Source: an uncultured Bacteroidales bacterium (GTDB lineage Bacteria; Bacteroidota; Bacteroidia; Bacteroidales; Paludibacteraceae). From it: a stretch of 63,108 nt of DNA. A program made the position numbers and the translations under genes. Shown piece after piece: positions 16,369-25,501 of this stretch. The stretch lies in NCBI GenBank assembly GCA_949282265.1, contig CASDOZ010000012.1, forward strand, positions 1 to 63,108, in the 5' to 3' direction. How positions within the stretch are numbered: the stretch's first letter is position 1; each line of letters begins with the position of its first letter. The notes below the pieces were generated by a model. That model was not told the origin of the DNA. It did no database searches and saw only the letters and a list, made by a program, of their open reading frames with translations.

Positions 16369-17787
16369 TTATTCTTCTCTTCGCAGTAGCAAACGGTTGG
16401 TTATACATGCCGGTAATTCTTCTTGATAATGTGTTACCATAATCAGGGTTTTACCACTTTGCCGGCAAAAAGCATCAATGATCGTCCTTACGCGCAGACG
16501 ATTATTGTCGTCCAAGCCATGCATGGGCTCATCCAGAATCAGTAAACCGGGATTCTTCACAAACGCACGCGCAAGCAGCACGAGGCGTTGTTCGCCATCT
16601 GAAAGCCGGAGAAAACTGCGCTCCTGCAAGTGCGTTATGCCGAACATATCCATCCACCAGGAACATACATGTTGTTGTTCCGGCCGCGGCTTGACATACA
16701 AACCGACACTGTCGTGCAAACCGCTGGCCACAATGTCGGCAGCCGGCAAATCGGCAGAATATGCCCTATGCATTTCCGGACTTACGTAACCAATATGTTT
16801 TTTTATTTCCCAAATGCTTTCTCCTGTGCCGCGCTTGTGGCCGAACAAGCTCATGTTGCACGCATAAGCCTGCGGATTATCGGCACAAATCAGGCTTAAT
16901 AAAGTTGATTTGCCGGCACCGTTTTGTCCGAGTACAGCCCATTTTTCTCCACATTTGACATGCCAGTCCAGATTCTTTAAAATGGTACGCTCTCCATAAC
17001 GTATGGTTACCTGCTCCATGTCAATTACCCTGTCCGGCATAGTTTCCTTGATGGGACAAATGGAAGGCGGACAGAAGGGTGGCAACTGCGGCTTGACGGG
17101 TTGCGGCCTCTGGTATTCTTTGACAGGAATCTTGACACCGCAGCAACGGCCGTTTACCGGGACTATATGCGTAATGAAGCCGGGAATTTCATCTGTTTTG
17201 GACAACAGCAAAATCAGTTGCAATTGATGCAAATTCACCAGTTTTGCCAATAGAGCGGATAGCTGGGAACGGGTTTCTGCATCCAGACCGATAAAGGGTT
17301 TGTCGATTATCAGCAGACTCGGATTGGAGAGTAAAGCGCGCACGAGCTGTACTTTGCGCAATTCTCCGCTGGACAGCAGCACCATGGGTTTGTCAAGCAT
17401 TTCATCGATACCAAACAGTTCGAAAAGCACGCGATGCAATGCCGATTTTGCATAATCGCCAAGTTTCTCACGCACGACAGGCGATGATTCGCAATCTTGC
17501 GAATGCCAACGTTGTTGCAGATAATACGATGCATCCGCAGGACCATAACTGTCACGAAAAGTAATTATTTTTACATGGTCATATACTGGCGAGAAAGCAT
17601 ATTCTATTGTTCCTGAAAGCAAAGGATAAGAACCAATTATCAGATTGGCCAGAATACTTTTCCCCCCGCCATTTTCTCCTACAATAGCCAATTGTTCGCC
17701 GTATTCTAACGTCAATGAGACGGGACCTGAGAAACAAAGCTGCGGATCGCGGAGTACTGCATCCCGAACTGAAAATAAAGGTATCAT
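16369..17787 (-). CDS. ModF-like tandem ABC ATPase
   Basis: The 472-residue soluble protein carries two ATP-binding cassettes in the ModF arrangement. Cassette 1 has GENGGGKS (Walker A), LSSGELRKVQL (signature) and LLIIDKPF, where the usual Walker-B glutamate is lysine. Cassette 2 has GQNGAGKS, LSDGEQRLVLL and a normal LLILDEPMHGLD. ModF proteins are named for an association with molybdate, but their role is unclear and no permease or binding protein is adjacent. It overlaps the LptF/G-type permease gene by 4 bp. Confidence 0.85.
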   Translation of the reverse strand: MIPLFSVRDAVLRDPQLCFSGPVSLTLEYGEQLAIVGENGGGKSILANLIIGSYPLLSGTIEYAFSPVYDHVKIITFRDSYGPADASYYLQQRWHSQDCESSPVVREKLGDYAKSALHRVLFELFGIDEMLDKPMVLLSSGELRKVQLVRALLSNPSLLIIDKPFIGLDAETRSQLSALLAKLVNLHQLQLILLLSKTDEIPGFITHIVPVNGRCCGVKIPVKEYQRPQPVKPQLPPFCPPSICPIKETMPDRVIDMEQVTIRYGERTILKNLDWHVKCGEKWAVLGQNGAGKSTLLSLICADNPQAYACNMSLFGHKRGTGESIWEIKKHIGYVSPEMHRAYSADLPAADIVASGLHDSVGLYVKPRPEQQHVCSWWMDMFGITHLQERSFLRLSDGEQRLVLLARAFVKNPGLLILDEPMHGLDDNNRLRVRTIIDAFCRQSGKTLIMVTHYQEELPACITNRLLLRREE

Positions 17788-18857
17788 TTTGGCATCCTAA
17801 AATAAAGTACAATACCAATTAGCAAAAAGATAAAGTTCGGCAACCATACGGCTAGGAAAGGCGTCATTGTCCCATTCACAGAAAATGATGTGGAAACTGT
17901 GGAGAAAAGGATATACAATGCACTCAACGCAATTCCTACTCCTAAATTCAGGCCCATTCCACCGCGTACTTTCTTGGCGGAAAGAGAAACGCCTATCAAC
18001 GTCATGATAAATGCAGCCAGGGGCGTCGCCGAACGTTTGTAGTATTCGTTTTTGAATGCCTGGATATTTCCAATGCCACGTTGCTGCTGTTTTTGCAGAT
18101 ATTCACGCAATTCACGGTTGGTCATTTGTGCGCTTTCTTCGGATGTTATGTAAAACTCGGCCGGTTGCACCATGATGACCGTGTCCATTTTGTTTCCCCG
18201 TGATACGGTTTCGCGCATACCATCAAATTCACGTAAAAGATAATCCTCTATGTGCCATTGATATACGGAATCCCAGACAATGCGTTCCGCCGTCAGGCGC
18301 GACACAAGCGTTTTCCCATCGAATTTTTCCAACGAAAAACGGTAACCCTTATTCGTCCGGGCTTGAAAACTTTCTATATACATGATAACGCCCGGTTCAA
18401 TTTCCATTTGTACGTTGCGGGCGTTGTCAGACTTGAACTTTTTGATATAGGTGTTTTCAAATTCCAGCATTTTTTGGGTGGAACGCGGAATCACATAACC
18501 GCCTAAACCGTATGAAATGGCAAAAATGACGAATGCCGATATGGCGTAAGGCAACATCAGGCGTTTGAAGCTGATACCACTTGCCAACATAGCAATGATT
18601 TCGCTGTTGCCCGCCAGTTTGGAGGTGAAGAAAATCACGGATATGAATACGAACAGCGAGCTGAACATATTCATGTAGTAAGGGATGAAATTGAAATAAT
18701 AATCTACAACAATGGCACGAAGCGGCGCGTTCGAATCGAAGAAATTATCCATTTTTTCAGTCAAGTCAAACACGACGGCAATGCTCAAAATAAGCACAAT
18801 AGAGAAAAAATAAGTTCCCAAGAACTTTTTTATGATATATGTGTCTATTTTTTTCAC
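17784..18857 (-). CDS. LptF/LptG family permease (YjgP/YjgQ)
   Basis: The 357-residue inner-membrane protein has the family layout: two N-terminal helices starting MKKIDTYIIKKFLGTYFFSI, a third and fourth pair near residue 60-120 containing the SGISFKRLMLPY motif, a periplasmic beta-jellyroll and two C-terminal helices. LptF and LptG drive lipopolysaccharide extraction together with LptB. Which of the two this is cannot be told from the sequence. It overlaps the ModF-like ATPase gene and lies 28 bp from tgt. Confidence 0.9.
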   Translation of the reverse strand: MKKIDTYIIKKFLGTYFFSIVLILSIAVVFDLTEKMDNFFDSNAPLRAIVVDYYFNFIPYYMNMFSSLFVFISVIFFTSKLAGNSEIIAMLASGISFKRLMLPYAISAFVIFAISYGLGGYVIPRSTQKMLEFENTYIKKFKSDNARNVQMEIEPGVIMYIESFQARTNKGYRFSLEKFDGKTLVSRLTAERIVWDSVYQWHIEDYLLREFDGMRETVSRGNKMDTVIMVQPAEFYITSEESAQMTNRELREYLQKQQQRGIGNIQAFKNEYYKRSATPLAAFIMTLIGVSLSAKKVRGGMGLNLGVGIALSALYILFSTVSTSFSVNGTMTPFLAVWLPNFIFLLIGIVLYFRMPK

Positions 18858-18885
18858 TGTACTTCGTTTTGTTTGGACAAATCAA

Positions 18886-20016
18886 TCAGAGCCGGCGGCC
18901 GACCCGTTCTGTCATTTCATTTTTCCAAGCGGCAAAAGTGCCGTCCAAGATATGTTTGCGTGCTTCCTTCACAAGCCACAAATAAAACGCCAAATTATGC
19001 AGCGAAGCTATCTGCATGGCCAACAATTCCTTGCTGTGGAACAAATGGCGCAAATAAGCCTTGCTGTACAAATGGTCAACATAAGAAGTCCCTTCTTCAT
19101 CGAGCGGCGAAAAATCATTTTTCCACTTTTCGTTCCGCATGTTCATGATTCCCCTGCTGGTGAACAACATGCCGTTGCGCCCGTTGCGTGTGGGCATCAC
19201 GCAATCGAACAAGTCCACCCCGCGTGCAATGCCTTCCAACAAATTTTGTGGCGTTCCGACCCCCATCAGGTAACGCGGCTTGTCTTTGGGTAATATGTCA
19301 TTGACAATCTCAATCATTTCATACATTTTCTCGGTCGGTTCGCCGACAGCCAAGCCTCCGATGGCGTTGCCTTCGCGGCCTTGGTCGGCAATGAATTTGG
19401 CCGACTCGCGCCGCAAATCAGGGTAAACGCATCCCTGCACAATCGGGAAAAAAGTCTGTTTGTAACCGTATTTTGGTTCTGTTTCATCGAAATGTGCCAA
19501 ACCACGCTTCAGCCACCGGTGTGTCATTTCCATGGATTTTTTAGCATAACCGTAATCGGCCGTTCCCGGCGTGCACTCATCAAAAGCCATCATTATGTCT
19601 GCACCGATTGTGCGCTGGATTTCCACAACACGCTCAGGTGTGAACAAATGCTTACTGCCATCGATATGCGAATAAAAAACGACACCTTCTTCGCTCATTT
19701 TGCGCGTGCCGGACAAGGAAAATACCTGGAATCCACCGCTGTCGGTCAATATCGGATGGTTCCAAGCATTGAATTTATGCAAGCCGCCCGCTTGTTCAAG
19801 CACCGATAAACCTGGACGCAAATACAAATGATAAGTATTGCCAAGAATAATCTGTGCTTTCACATCATTTTCCAAATCGGGTATCTGCACGGCCTTTACA
19901 GAAGCTGCCGTCCCGACAGGCATGAAAATCGGCGTTTCTATCTGGCCATGGTCAGTCGTGATAAGACCGGCACGCGCCGCATTGTTCACATCAGTATGTT
20001 GTAATTCAAACGTCAT
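18886..20016 (-). CDS. tgt: tRNA-guanine transglycosylase (queuosine pathway)
   Basis: Tgt exchanges guanine 34 for the queuine precursor in tRNAs with GUN anticodons. The 376-residue protein has the substrate-binding DSGGFQVFSL near residue 92, FDECTPG, GGLAVGE and the catalytic segment LFDCVMPTRNGRNG. The zinc site usually formed by three cysteines and a histidine is missing its cysteines: the segment reads PLDEEGTSYVDHLYSKAY, although the LHNL histidine remains. This may be a Bacteroidota trait. It overlaps hisH by 4 bp. Confidence 0.94.
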   Translation of the reverse strand: MTFELQHTDVNNAARAGLITTDHGQIETPIFMPVGTAASVKAVQIPDLENDVKAQIILGNTYHLYLRPGLSVLEQAGGLHKFNAWNHPILTDSGGFQVFSLSGTRKMSEEGVVFYSHIDGSKHLFTPERVVEIQRTIGADIMMAFDECTPGTADYGYAKKSMEMTHRWLKRGLAHFDETEPKYGYKQTFFPIVQGCVYPDLRRESAKFIADQGREGNAIGGLAVGEPTEKMYEMIEIVNDILPKDKPRYLMGVGTPQNLLEGIARGVDLFDCVMPTRNGRNGMLFTSRGIMNMRNEKWKNDFSPLDEEGTSYVDHLYSKAYLRHLFHSKELLAMQIASLHNLAFYLWLVKEARKHILDGTFAAWKNEMTERVGRRL

Positions 20017-20630
20017 TCCTGTCCAAAAATAAAGTTACGCAATAACAACGCGCCGATGTTTCCCGATTTTTCAGGATGGAACTGCATGCCGTAAAAATTG
20101 TTTTTATGCAATGCTGCGCTATATGGCTTTATGTAGTCGGCGGTCGCCACCGTATGTTCCGACAATTCTACATAATAGCTATGTACAAAATAAACAAAAC
20201 TGTGTTCGGCAACTCCATCAAAAGCCGGGGTTTCCAGATTATAAATATCGTTCCAGCCTATTTGCGGCACTTTTACGCCTGCCCTCGCCTCGAACATTCT
20301 GACATTACCGCCAAAAATACCTAAGCAGGACGTGTCATTCTCTTCCGAATGGGCACACATCAACTGCATACCCAAACAAATCCCCAAAACAGGCTGGGTC
20401 AAAGATTTGATTAGGACATCCAACTTCTTCTGTTTCAAATAGTCCATGGCGGAACGTGCCTCACCTACCCCCGGAAAAATGACACGGTCTGCATTCCGGA
20501 GAACATCCGGTTCATCCGTAACAAAAGCCTCTACACCCAAACGTTCCAACGCAAAAAGTACGGAACGGACATTGCCGGCATTGTATTTCACAACCGCGAC
20601 TGTGGGTTTGGTGTTTGAGGTCTTCAACAT
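20013..20630 (-). CDS. hisH: Imidazole glycerol phosphate synthase, glutaminase subunit
   Basis: HisH hydrolyses glutamine and passes ammonia to HisF in histidine and AICAR synthesis. The 205-residue class I glutamine amidotransferase shows YNAGNVRSV at the start, the oxyanion region FPGVGEA, the nucleophile Cys in GICLGMQLM and the FHPEKSG His-Glu pair. The length is normal. No other his gene is near; the downstream partner, overlapping by 4 bp, is tgt. Confidence 0.94.
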   Translation of the reverse strand: MLKTSNTKPTVAVVKYNAGNVRSVLFALERLGVEAFVTDEPDVLRNADRVIFPGVGEARSAMDYLKQKKLDVLIKSLTQPVLGICLGMQLMCAHSEENDTSCLGIFGGNVRMFEARAGVKVPQIGWNDIYNLETPAFDGVAEHSFVYFVHSYYVELSEHTVATADYIKPYSAALHKNNFYGMQFHPEKSGNIGALLLRNFIFGQE

Positions 20631-20682
20631 TTTCTCCGCTGGTTTTATCCTCCAAAAATTTGGGGAGAGGAATTGACTGGAA

Positions 20683-21033
20683 TCAAATCAATTTGTTTGT
20701 TTTGGTGTCCGGGAAAATTACTGCCGGTTTGAACGTTTTCGCTTCTTCGGCATCCATCATGGCGTATGCCATAATAATGACAATATCTCCGGGTTGTACT
20801 AAGCGGGCTGCTGCACCGTTCAGGCAGATTTGTCCGGAACCGCGTTTGCCAGGAATAACATACGTTTCCAGACGGGCACCGTTGTTATTGTCTACAATAC
20901 TTACTTTCTCGTTGGCAATAATGTTTGCTGCATCCATCAAATCCTCATCTATGGTTATGCTGCCGATGTAGTTCAAGTTGGCTTCGGTAACGGTAACCCG
21001 ATGAATCTTCGATTTAACTACGTGAATAAACAT
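20683..21033 (-). CDS. panD: Aspartate 1-decarboxylase proenzyme
   Basis: PanD makes beta-alanine for pantothenate. The 116-residue proenzyme has the self-processing site YIGSITID, where the Gly-Ser bond near residue 24-25 is cut to give the pyruvoyl group, and the conserved [20 protein letters not shown] region. It follows panC by 10 bp on the same strand, so beta-alanine synthesis and pantoate ligation are transcribed together. Confidence 0.96.
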   Translation of the reverse strand: MFIHVVKSKIHRVTVTEANLNYIGSITIDEDLMDAANIIANEKVSIVDNNNGARLETYVIPGKRGSGQICLNGAAARLVQPGDIVIIMAYAMMDAEEAKTFKPAVIFPDTKTNKLI

Positions 21034-21043
21034 AATTCCGAAT

Positions 21044-21901
21044 TTATTGATTCTGCGTTGTCGTATATTTAATATTGTCTATCAGACGTGCTGGACCGCA
21101 ATAGACCGTTACACAACCAACAGCGTTTTCCCATACGGAAGTCGGTTGCAAAGTCGTTCCATCAACGATTTCGTAATACTCAACCTGCAAGCCTGCTACA
21201 TTGTTAATCTGTTCCCCAACCCAATTCTGCACATATTGTACGGAGTGCGTACTTGCCAGATTGCGGCTTTCAAAAAGAACCTGAGAGATATGTACGGCAC
21301 GCTGTTTCTCTTCCGCTGACAAACGTTCGTTACGGCTGCTCAGTGCCAAGCCGCTTTCTTCGCGCACAATGGGACATCCAACAATTTCCACATCAAAACC
21401 CATCACCTTCACCATACGGCGGATAATGGCCAACTGCTGGTAATCCTTTTCGCCGAAATAGGCCTTCCGGGGCTGTACCAGACGGAACAACTTGCTCACC
21501 ACCTGCACGACACCATTGAAATGTCCGGGACGATATTTACCTTCCATAACCTGGTCCAAGCCTCCGAAATCAAAGTCGAATGTATGGCTCATTTCTTCTG
21601 GAGTATACATTTCTTCTGGTGTTGGGGCAAAAACAAGTGTAGCTCCTTGTTGTTCAAGCAAGGCAGCATCACGCTCCAAGGAACGTGGATATTTGGCCAG
21701 ATCCTCGGCATTGTTGAATTGCGTCGGATTTACAAAAACACTAACAACGCACACGTCGTTCTCTGCAACACAACGTTTTACCAATGAACAATGTCCGGCG
21801 TGCAAAGCTCCCATGGTAGGAACAAAACCGACCGTTTTCCCAGCTGCTTTCAATTGCTCCAATTCGTTACGCAGCAACGCTTGCGTGGATAAAATTTTCA
21901 T
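21044..21901 (-). CDS. panC: Pantoate--beta-alanine ligase
   Basis: PanC joins pantoate and beta-alanine with ATP. From the ATG at 21901 ([10 protein letters not shown]) it has 285 residues, the family size. Motifs are [11 protein letters not shown] (adenylate-forming HxGH site), FVNPTQFN, the GRFR-like region [17 protein letters not shown] and SSRNERLS. A near-perfect promoter lies 26 bp upstream, and a longer in-frame start 57 bp upstream would lie across it, which supports the chosen start. panD follows in the same operon. Confidence 0.96.
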   Translation of the reverse strand: MKILSTQALLRNELEQLKAAGKTVGFVPTMGALHAGHCSLVKRCVAENDVCVVSVFVNPTQFNNAEDLAKYPRSLERDAALLEQQGATLVFAPTPEEMYTPEEMSHTFDFDFGGLDQVMEGKYRPGHFNGVVQVVSKLFRLVQPRKAYFGEKDYQQLAIIRRMVKVMGFDVEIVGCPIVREESGLALSSRNERLSAEEKQRAVHISQVLFESRNLASTHSVQYVQNWVGEQINNVAGLQVEYYEIVDGTTLQPTSVWENAVGCVTVYCGPARLIDNIKYTTTQNQ

Positions 21902-21926
21902 TTCCAAATGGTTTTTAAAAGGGCTG

Positions 21927-21959
21927 CAAAGGTACAAAAATATATTGGAAACCAACAAA
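21927..21959 (-). promoter_or_regulatory. Promoter of panC-panD
   Basis: On the minus strand TTTG (21956-21959), 21 nt, then TACCTTTG (21927-21934) match the -33/-7 consensus. Confidence 0.8.
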
Positions 21960-22020
21960 TGATTGAATAAAAGCGGCTAAACCGACAGAAAAACAAGTTT
22001 TACAAAGCAAGCTGACATAA

Positions 22021-22048
22021 AAAAGTGCGTCCCGGAAAACGCACTTTT
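22021..22048 (-). terminator. Terminator downstream of the membrane protein gene
   Basis: AAAAGTGCGT (22021-22030) pairs with ACGCACTTTT (22039-22048), and the minus-strand copy runs into TTTTTTATG. Confidence 0.8.
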
Positions 22049-22070
22049 AGCCCCATTATATTTATTGATA

Positions 22071-22721
22071 TTATTCGCCCGCAACCGGCTCTGCTATTTC
22101 TGTGGCATTGCCAGACAAATTTGCAACAGGTGGTTCTTCTGCTGTCAAGTTGCGATAAATAACAGCATAGCAAGCAAATATAAAAGGCATTGCCACTATC
22201 ATAAGGATAATATTGACAATACTTCCGAACACGTCGTTAATTGCATTGGCAATTCCAGCAACCACACCAACCGCAACATAAACCGCAATTGTACATATGA
22301 ATATTGTCCATTTGTAGCCATAAGTCGCCTCATTACTTTTTACAACAGCTTCACCCGGTGCCATTTTTTTGTCAAGTAACAAATAAAAAGCCAGTGACCA
22401 TGCATACGAAATCACTATGCCTGGAATCAGCAAAAACAAATAAGCAGGAATCAGAGCCATAACCATCAAACCAATCAACATAAAATATTCACCCATGTAA
22501 CGGCGATATTTTGCATCGAAAATAAATAAAGGTGAAATCACATGGCCTTTGCTTAATTCAATCGGAATTGTTGTCATGGCAATCGTTGTTCCCACATTCA
22601 GATAAGGAATCCAAATGGTCAATACATAAAGAACCACCGCTCCTAATATAGACAACAAGTTTTTCATAGTGATCTCCCAACCTTCTTTCCAGACGCCTAA
22701 AATTGTAATTTTCTTATCCAT
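22071..22721 (-). CDS. Multi-pass membrane protein of unknown function
   Basis: The 216-residue protein opens with KITILGVWKEGWEITMKNL and has about five or six hydrophobic helices with a cytosolic segment FDAKYRRYMGEY in between. It ends in an acidic hydrophilic tail. Similar Bacteroidota proteins resemble the membrane region of DUF975-type or glycerophosphodiesterase-associated proteins, but I do not recognise a specific family. It is monocistronic, with its own terminator, and divergent from ychF. Confidence 0.7.
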   Translation of the reverse strand: MDKKITILGVWKEGWEITMKNLLSILGAVVLYVLTIWIPYLNVGTTIAMTTIPIELSKGHVISPLFIFDAKYRRYMGEYFMLIGLMVMALIPAYLFLLIPGIVISYAWSLAFYLLLDKKMAPGEAVVKSNEATYGYKWTIFICTIAVYVAVGVVAGIANAINDVFGSIVNIILMIVAMPFIFACYAVIYRNLTAEEPPVANLSGNATEIAEPVAGE

Positions 22722-22896
22722 AATAATTAATTTAAAAATTTCAATGCAAAGCTACTACATTTTACAAACATTTGCAATACAATTTATACAAATACTGATA
22801 ATTTTAATCTATGCTTTAGCATATTATCCGGTTATGCCAGAAAACCAAATTGCAAAAAAACATTCTCTGCCATTTCCCCACCTTACCGATTATGAT

Positions 22897-22904
22897 TATC
22901 TTTG
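22897..22904 (+). promoter_or_regulatory. -7 box upstream of ychF
   Basis: TATCTTTG matches TAnnTTTG and lies 54 bp before the start codon. The leader contains two small hairpins (AAATCC/GGATTT and ATTAG/CTAAT). No good -33 element is visible. Confidence 0.55.
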
Positions 22905-22957
22905 CAGCCCAAATCCGAAAAGGGATTTAGGATTAGAATCTAATAAAAGAAACGATC

Positions 22958-24061
22958 ATGTCTTTACAATGCGGAATAGTAGGATTACCGAACGTCGGTA
23001 AATCCACCTTATTCAACTGCCTGTCGAATGCAAAGGCGCAGGCTGCCAATTTCCCTTTTTGCACAATAGAACCCAATGTGGGAGTCATTACCGTGCCTGA
23101 TGAGCGGCTGAATCGCCTGGCTGAAATCTGCAAACCGCAACGTGTCATCCCGACAACGGTAGAAATCGTTGATATTGCCGGCCTGGTCAAAGGCGCAAGC
23201 AAAGGCGAAGGCTTGGGCAACAAGTTTTTGGCCAATATACGTGAAACGGATGCCATCCTGCATGTGCTCCGGTGTTTCGACGATCCGAATGTCGTGCATG
23301 TGGATGGTTCGGTAAATCCGGTGCGTGACAAGGAAATCATCGATGCGGAACTGCAGCTGCGCGACTTGGAAACCATTGACAGCCGCATACAAAAAGTACA
23401 GAAACAGGCACAAACCGGCGGCGACAAACAAGCAAAAGCCGTTTATGAAGTTTTGTTGAAATATAAAACCGCGCTGGAACAAGGGAAGTCGGCGCGCACG
23501 GTACAACTCGAAACCAAAGATGAACAGGCCATTGCACACGATTTGTTCCTGCTCACCAACAAACCAGTGTTGTACGTTTGCAATGTTGATGAAGCATCTG
23601 CCGTGAACGGCAACCATTATGTAGAAGATGTGCGGAAAGCCGTAAGCGACGAGAATGCCGACGTGCTTGTAGTAGCAGCCAAAATCGAATCAGAAATTGC
23701 CGAACTGGAAACATACGAGGAACGGCAACTTTTCCTGGAAGAAATCGGCTTGCAGGAATCGGGCGTCAGCCGGCTGATAAAAGCGGCATACAGCCTGCTG
23801 AAACTGAAAACATTCCTGACCGCAGGCAGCGATGAAGTTCGTGCATGGACATTTATCGACGGATATAAAGCTCCGCAATGTGCAGGCATTATCCACACGG
23901 ATTTTGAAAAAGGATTTATCCGCGCAGAAGTCATCAAATACGAGGATTACATTAAATACGGTTCGGAAGCTGCTGTCAAGGAAGCTGGAAAAATGGGCGT
24001 CGAGGGCAAAGAATACCTTGTGCAGGACGGTGATATCATGCATTTCAGGTTCAATGTATAA
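22958..24061 (+). CDS. ychF: Ribosome-binding ATPase YchF
   Basis: YchF is an Obg-family P-loop protein that prefers ATP and binds the ribosome, with links to stress regulation. The 367-residue protein begins [19 protein letters not shown] (Walker A), followed by [32 protein letters not shown] and a C-terminal TGS domain ending MHFRFNV. NVDEA stands in place of the GTP-specific NKxD, as in ATP-type YchF. Length and motifs are standard. Confidence 0.97.
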   Translation: MSLQCGIVGLPNVGKSTLFNCLSNAKAQAANFPFCTIEPNVGVITVPDERLNRLAEICKPQRVIPTTVEIVDIAGLVKGASKGEGLGNKFLANIRETDAILHVLRCFDDPNVVHVDGSVNPVRDKEIIDAELQLRDLETIDSRIQKVQKQAQTGGDKQAKAVYEVLLKYKTALEQGKSARTVQLETKDEQAIAHDLFLLTNKPVLYVCNVDEASAVNGNHYVEDVRKAVSDENADVLVVAAKIESEIAELETYEERQLFLEEIGLQESGVSRLIKAAYSLLKLKTFLTAGSDEVRAWTFIDGYKAPQCAGIIHTDFEKGFIRAEVIKYEDYIKYGSEAAVKEAGKMGVEGKEYLVQDGDIMHFRFNV

Positions 24062-24151
24062 AATAAAGCCAACTCGCAGACATAAAAAAAATCAAACAAG
24101 TAGAAGGTTTTAGAAATACTGCTTACCTGTTTATTTTTTTCATTACCTTAA

Positions 24152-24760
24152 TTACCGTATAATCTGCGACGGCGTGTAAACAAAAGAAACTTTTTTGTCC
24201 ATGATTGATGTTGGCAACACACTTACGAGCTGGAAGTCATAAGCCACTCCAATGGTTGGCACATGCCTTGCTCGCTGGAGTAACCTGTCATAAAAGCCCC
24301 TGCCGCGTCCCAAACGGTTGCGTTGCCGGTCAAAAGCGACCCCCGGTAGAATAATCAGATCTGGCTTTCCTTTAAAGCATTTAGAGTCAGGCTCTTGTAT
24401 ACCAAATTTCCCTGTTTTCAAATTATTCTCATCCACATAATAATGCAGTTCCATTTTGTTTCCACTTTTGACTACCGGCAACAAGAATTGTTTCTTATCA
24501 TGCCATTTCTCCAGTAAAATCCGCGTGTCCACTTCGTTATGTATAGGATGATAAATCAAAATCGTGCGGGCATTGATGAATTCCCTACTCTGCTCTATTT
24601 TGGACATGATTTTTTCCGATAACGCATGCACCTTGTCTGTGGACAAGGAACGCCGGCGTGCAGAAAAATCCATGCGTATGATTTCCTTATTTTCTTTCGT
24701 ACGCAAATACCTTTCGGGAAACAGTTTTTTTTCCAATGCTCCCCACAACCTCTCAATCAT
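24152..24760 (-). CDS. 5-formyltetrahydrofolate cyclo-ligase
   Basis: The enzyme converts 5-formyl-THF to 5,10-methenyl-THF using ATP. The 202-residue protein has the N-terminal basic helix FSARRRSLS, the central EVDTRILL and the diagnostic C-terminal ILPGVAFDRQRNRLGRGRGFYDR loop that binds ATP phosphate, then the VAYDFQ strand. It lies 12 bp from the DUF4294 gene on the same strand. Confidence 0.93.
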   Translation of the reverse strand: MIERLWGALEKKLFPERYLRTKENKEIIRMDFSARRRSLSTDKVHALSEKIMSKIEQSREFINARTILIYHPIHNEVDTRILLEKWHDKKQFLLPVVKSGNKMELHYYVDENNLKTGKFGIQEPDSKCFKGKPDLIILPGVAFDRQRNRLGRGRGFYDRLLQRARHVPTIGVAYDFQLVSVLPTSIMDKKVSFVYTPSQIIR

Positions 24761-24772
24761 CTATTCATTATT

Positions 24773-25372
24773 TTATAATTGTCCTGCTTCTACCAGCAGG
24801 ATAATCCGTTCCGTTATACGATCCTGATCCAACGCGTCATATTCCGCTTTCAGGTTATTCCCGAAAATACGTGCAAACCCTTGCCAGAAAAAAGCTGTTA
24901 CAGAACCTTTGTACAGTTTTATCAATTCATACGAAGTCTTATTGCATTCTCGATCCACCAACTTCATCAATAATTGCCCTTGGCGAGCAGTCATTTTCCG
25001 GAATGCCGGTTCATACTTCTTAAACAAACCTTTTTCATATGTACGTATATATTCCCGCTGTTCCTTTTGCGTTGAAAATTGTGCCAAGGCCGTATTGGTA
25101 CGCTGCATTTCAAGTGCAATCAGTTTAGCATAAGGTAAAGTTTTCTTGACATCACGTACCGTGCGCCAATAAAACTGCTCCTGCCTTTTGTTTTTGAACT
25201 TTATAGGCGGAAAAACGTAAATATCATGTAATGTAGCCAAATACAACGTATCATCCCCTCTAATTTGCAACATCAATTCTGTTCCGGATACATTACCTGT
25301 CTGTGCGTCGGCATAAACTCTGACTATGCTTATTAACAGCAAACAGAAACATATATAACGTCGTTTGCACAT
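24773..25372 (-). CDS. DUF4294 exported protein
   Basis: I start at the ATG at 25372 (MCKRRYICFCLLLISIV), which gives a signal peptide and 199 residues. The mature part has the DUF4294 hallmarks: a DTLYLATLHDIYVFPP strand region, KRQEQFYWRTVRDVKKTLPYAK, and a helical GQLLMKLVDRECNKTSYELI segment followed by FFWQGFARIFGNNLK. It is a Bacteroidota-specific family of unknown function. It sits next to the cyclo-ligase gene and is divergent from the outer-membrane protein gene at 25502. Confidence 0.85.
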   Translation of the reverse strand: MCKRRYICFCLLLISIVRVYADAQTGNVSGTELMLQIRGDDTLYLATLHDIYVFPPIKFKNKRQEQFYWRTVRDVKKTLPYAKLIALEMQRTNTALAQFSTQKEQREYIRTYEKGLFKKYEPAFRKMTARQGQLLMKLVDRECNKTSYELIKLYKGSVTAFFWQGFARIFGNNLKAEYDALDQDRITERIILLVEAGQL

Positions 25373-25444
25373 ATCTGTGCAAAAATACAGAATATAATTG
25401 AAACACAAAGGAAAAAGCGGATAAAGTTACATAATTGAAAAATG

Positions 25445-25475
25445 CTTGGGTTTATTTATTTTTTTTGTATATTTG
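25445..25475 (+). promoter_or_regulatory. Promoter upstream of the outer-membrane protein gene
   Basis: CTTG (25445-25448), 19 nt, then TATATTTG (25468-25475) fit the -33/-7 pattern with one mismatch in the -33 box. It lies 26 bp before the start codon. Confidence 0.65.
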
Positions 25476-25501
25476 GCTCATAATTTTCAAGAACGACAGT
25501 T

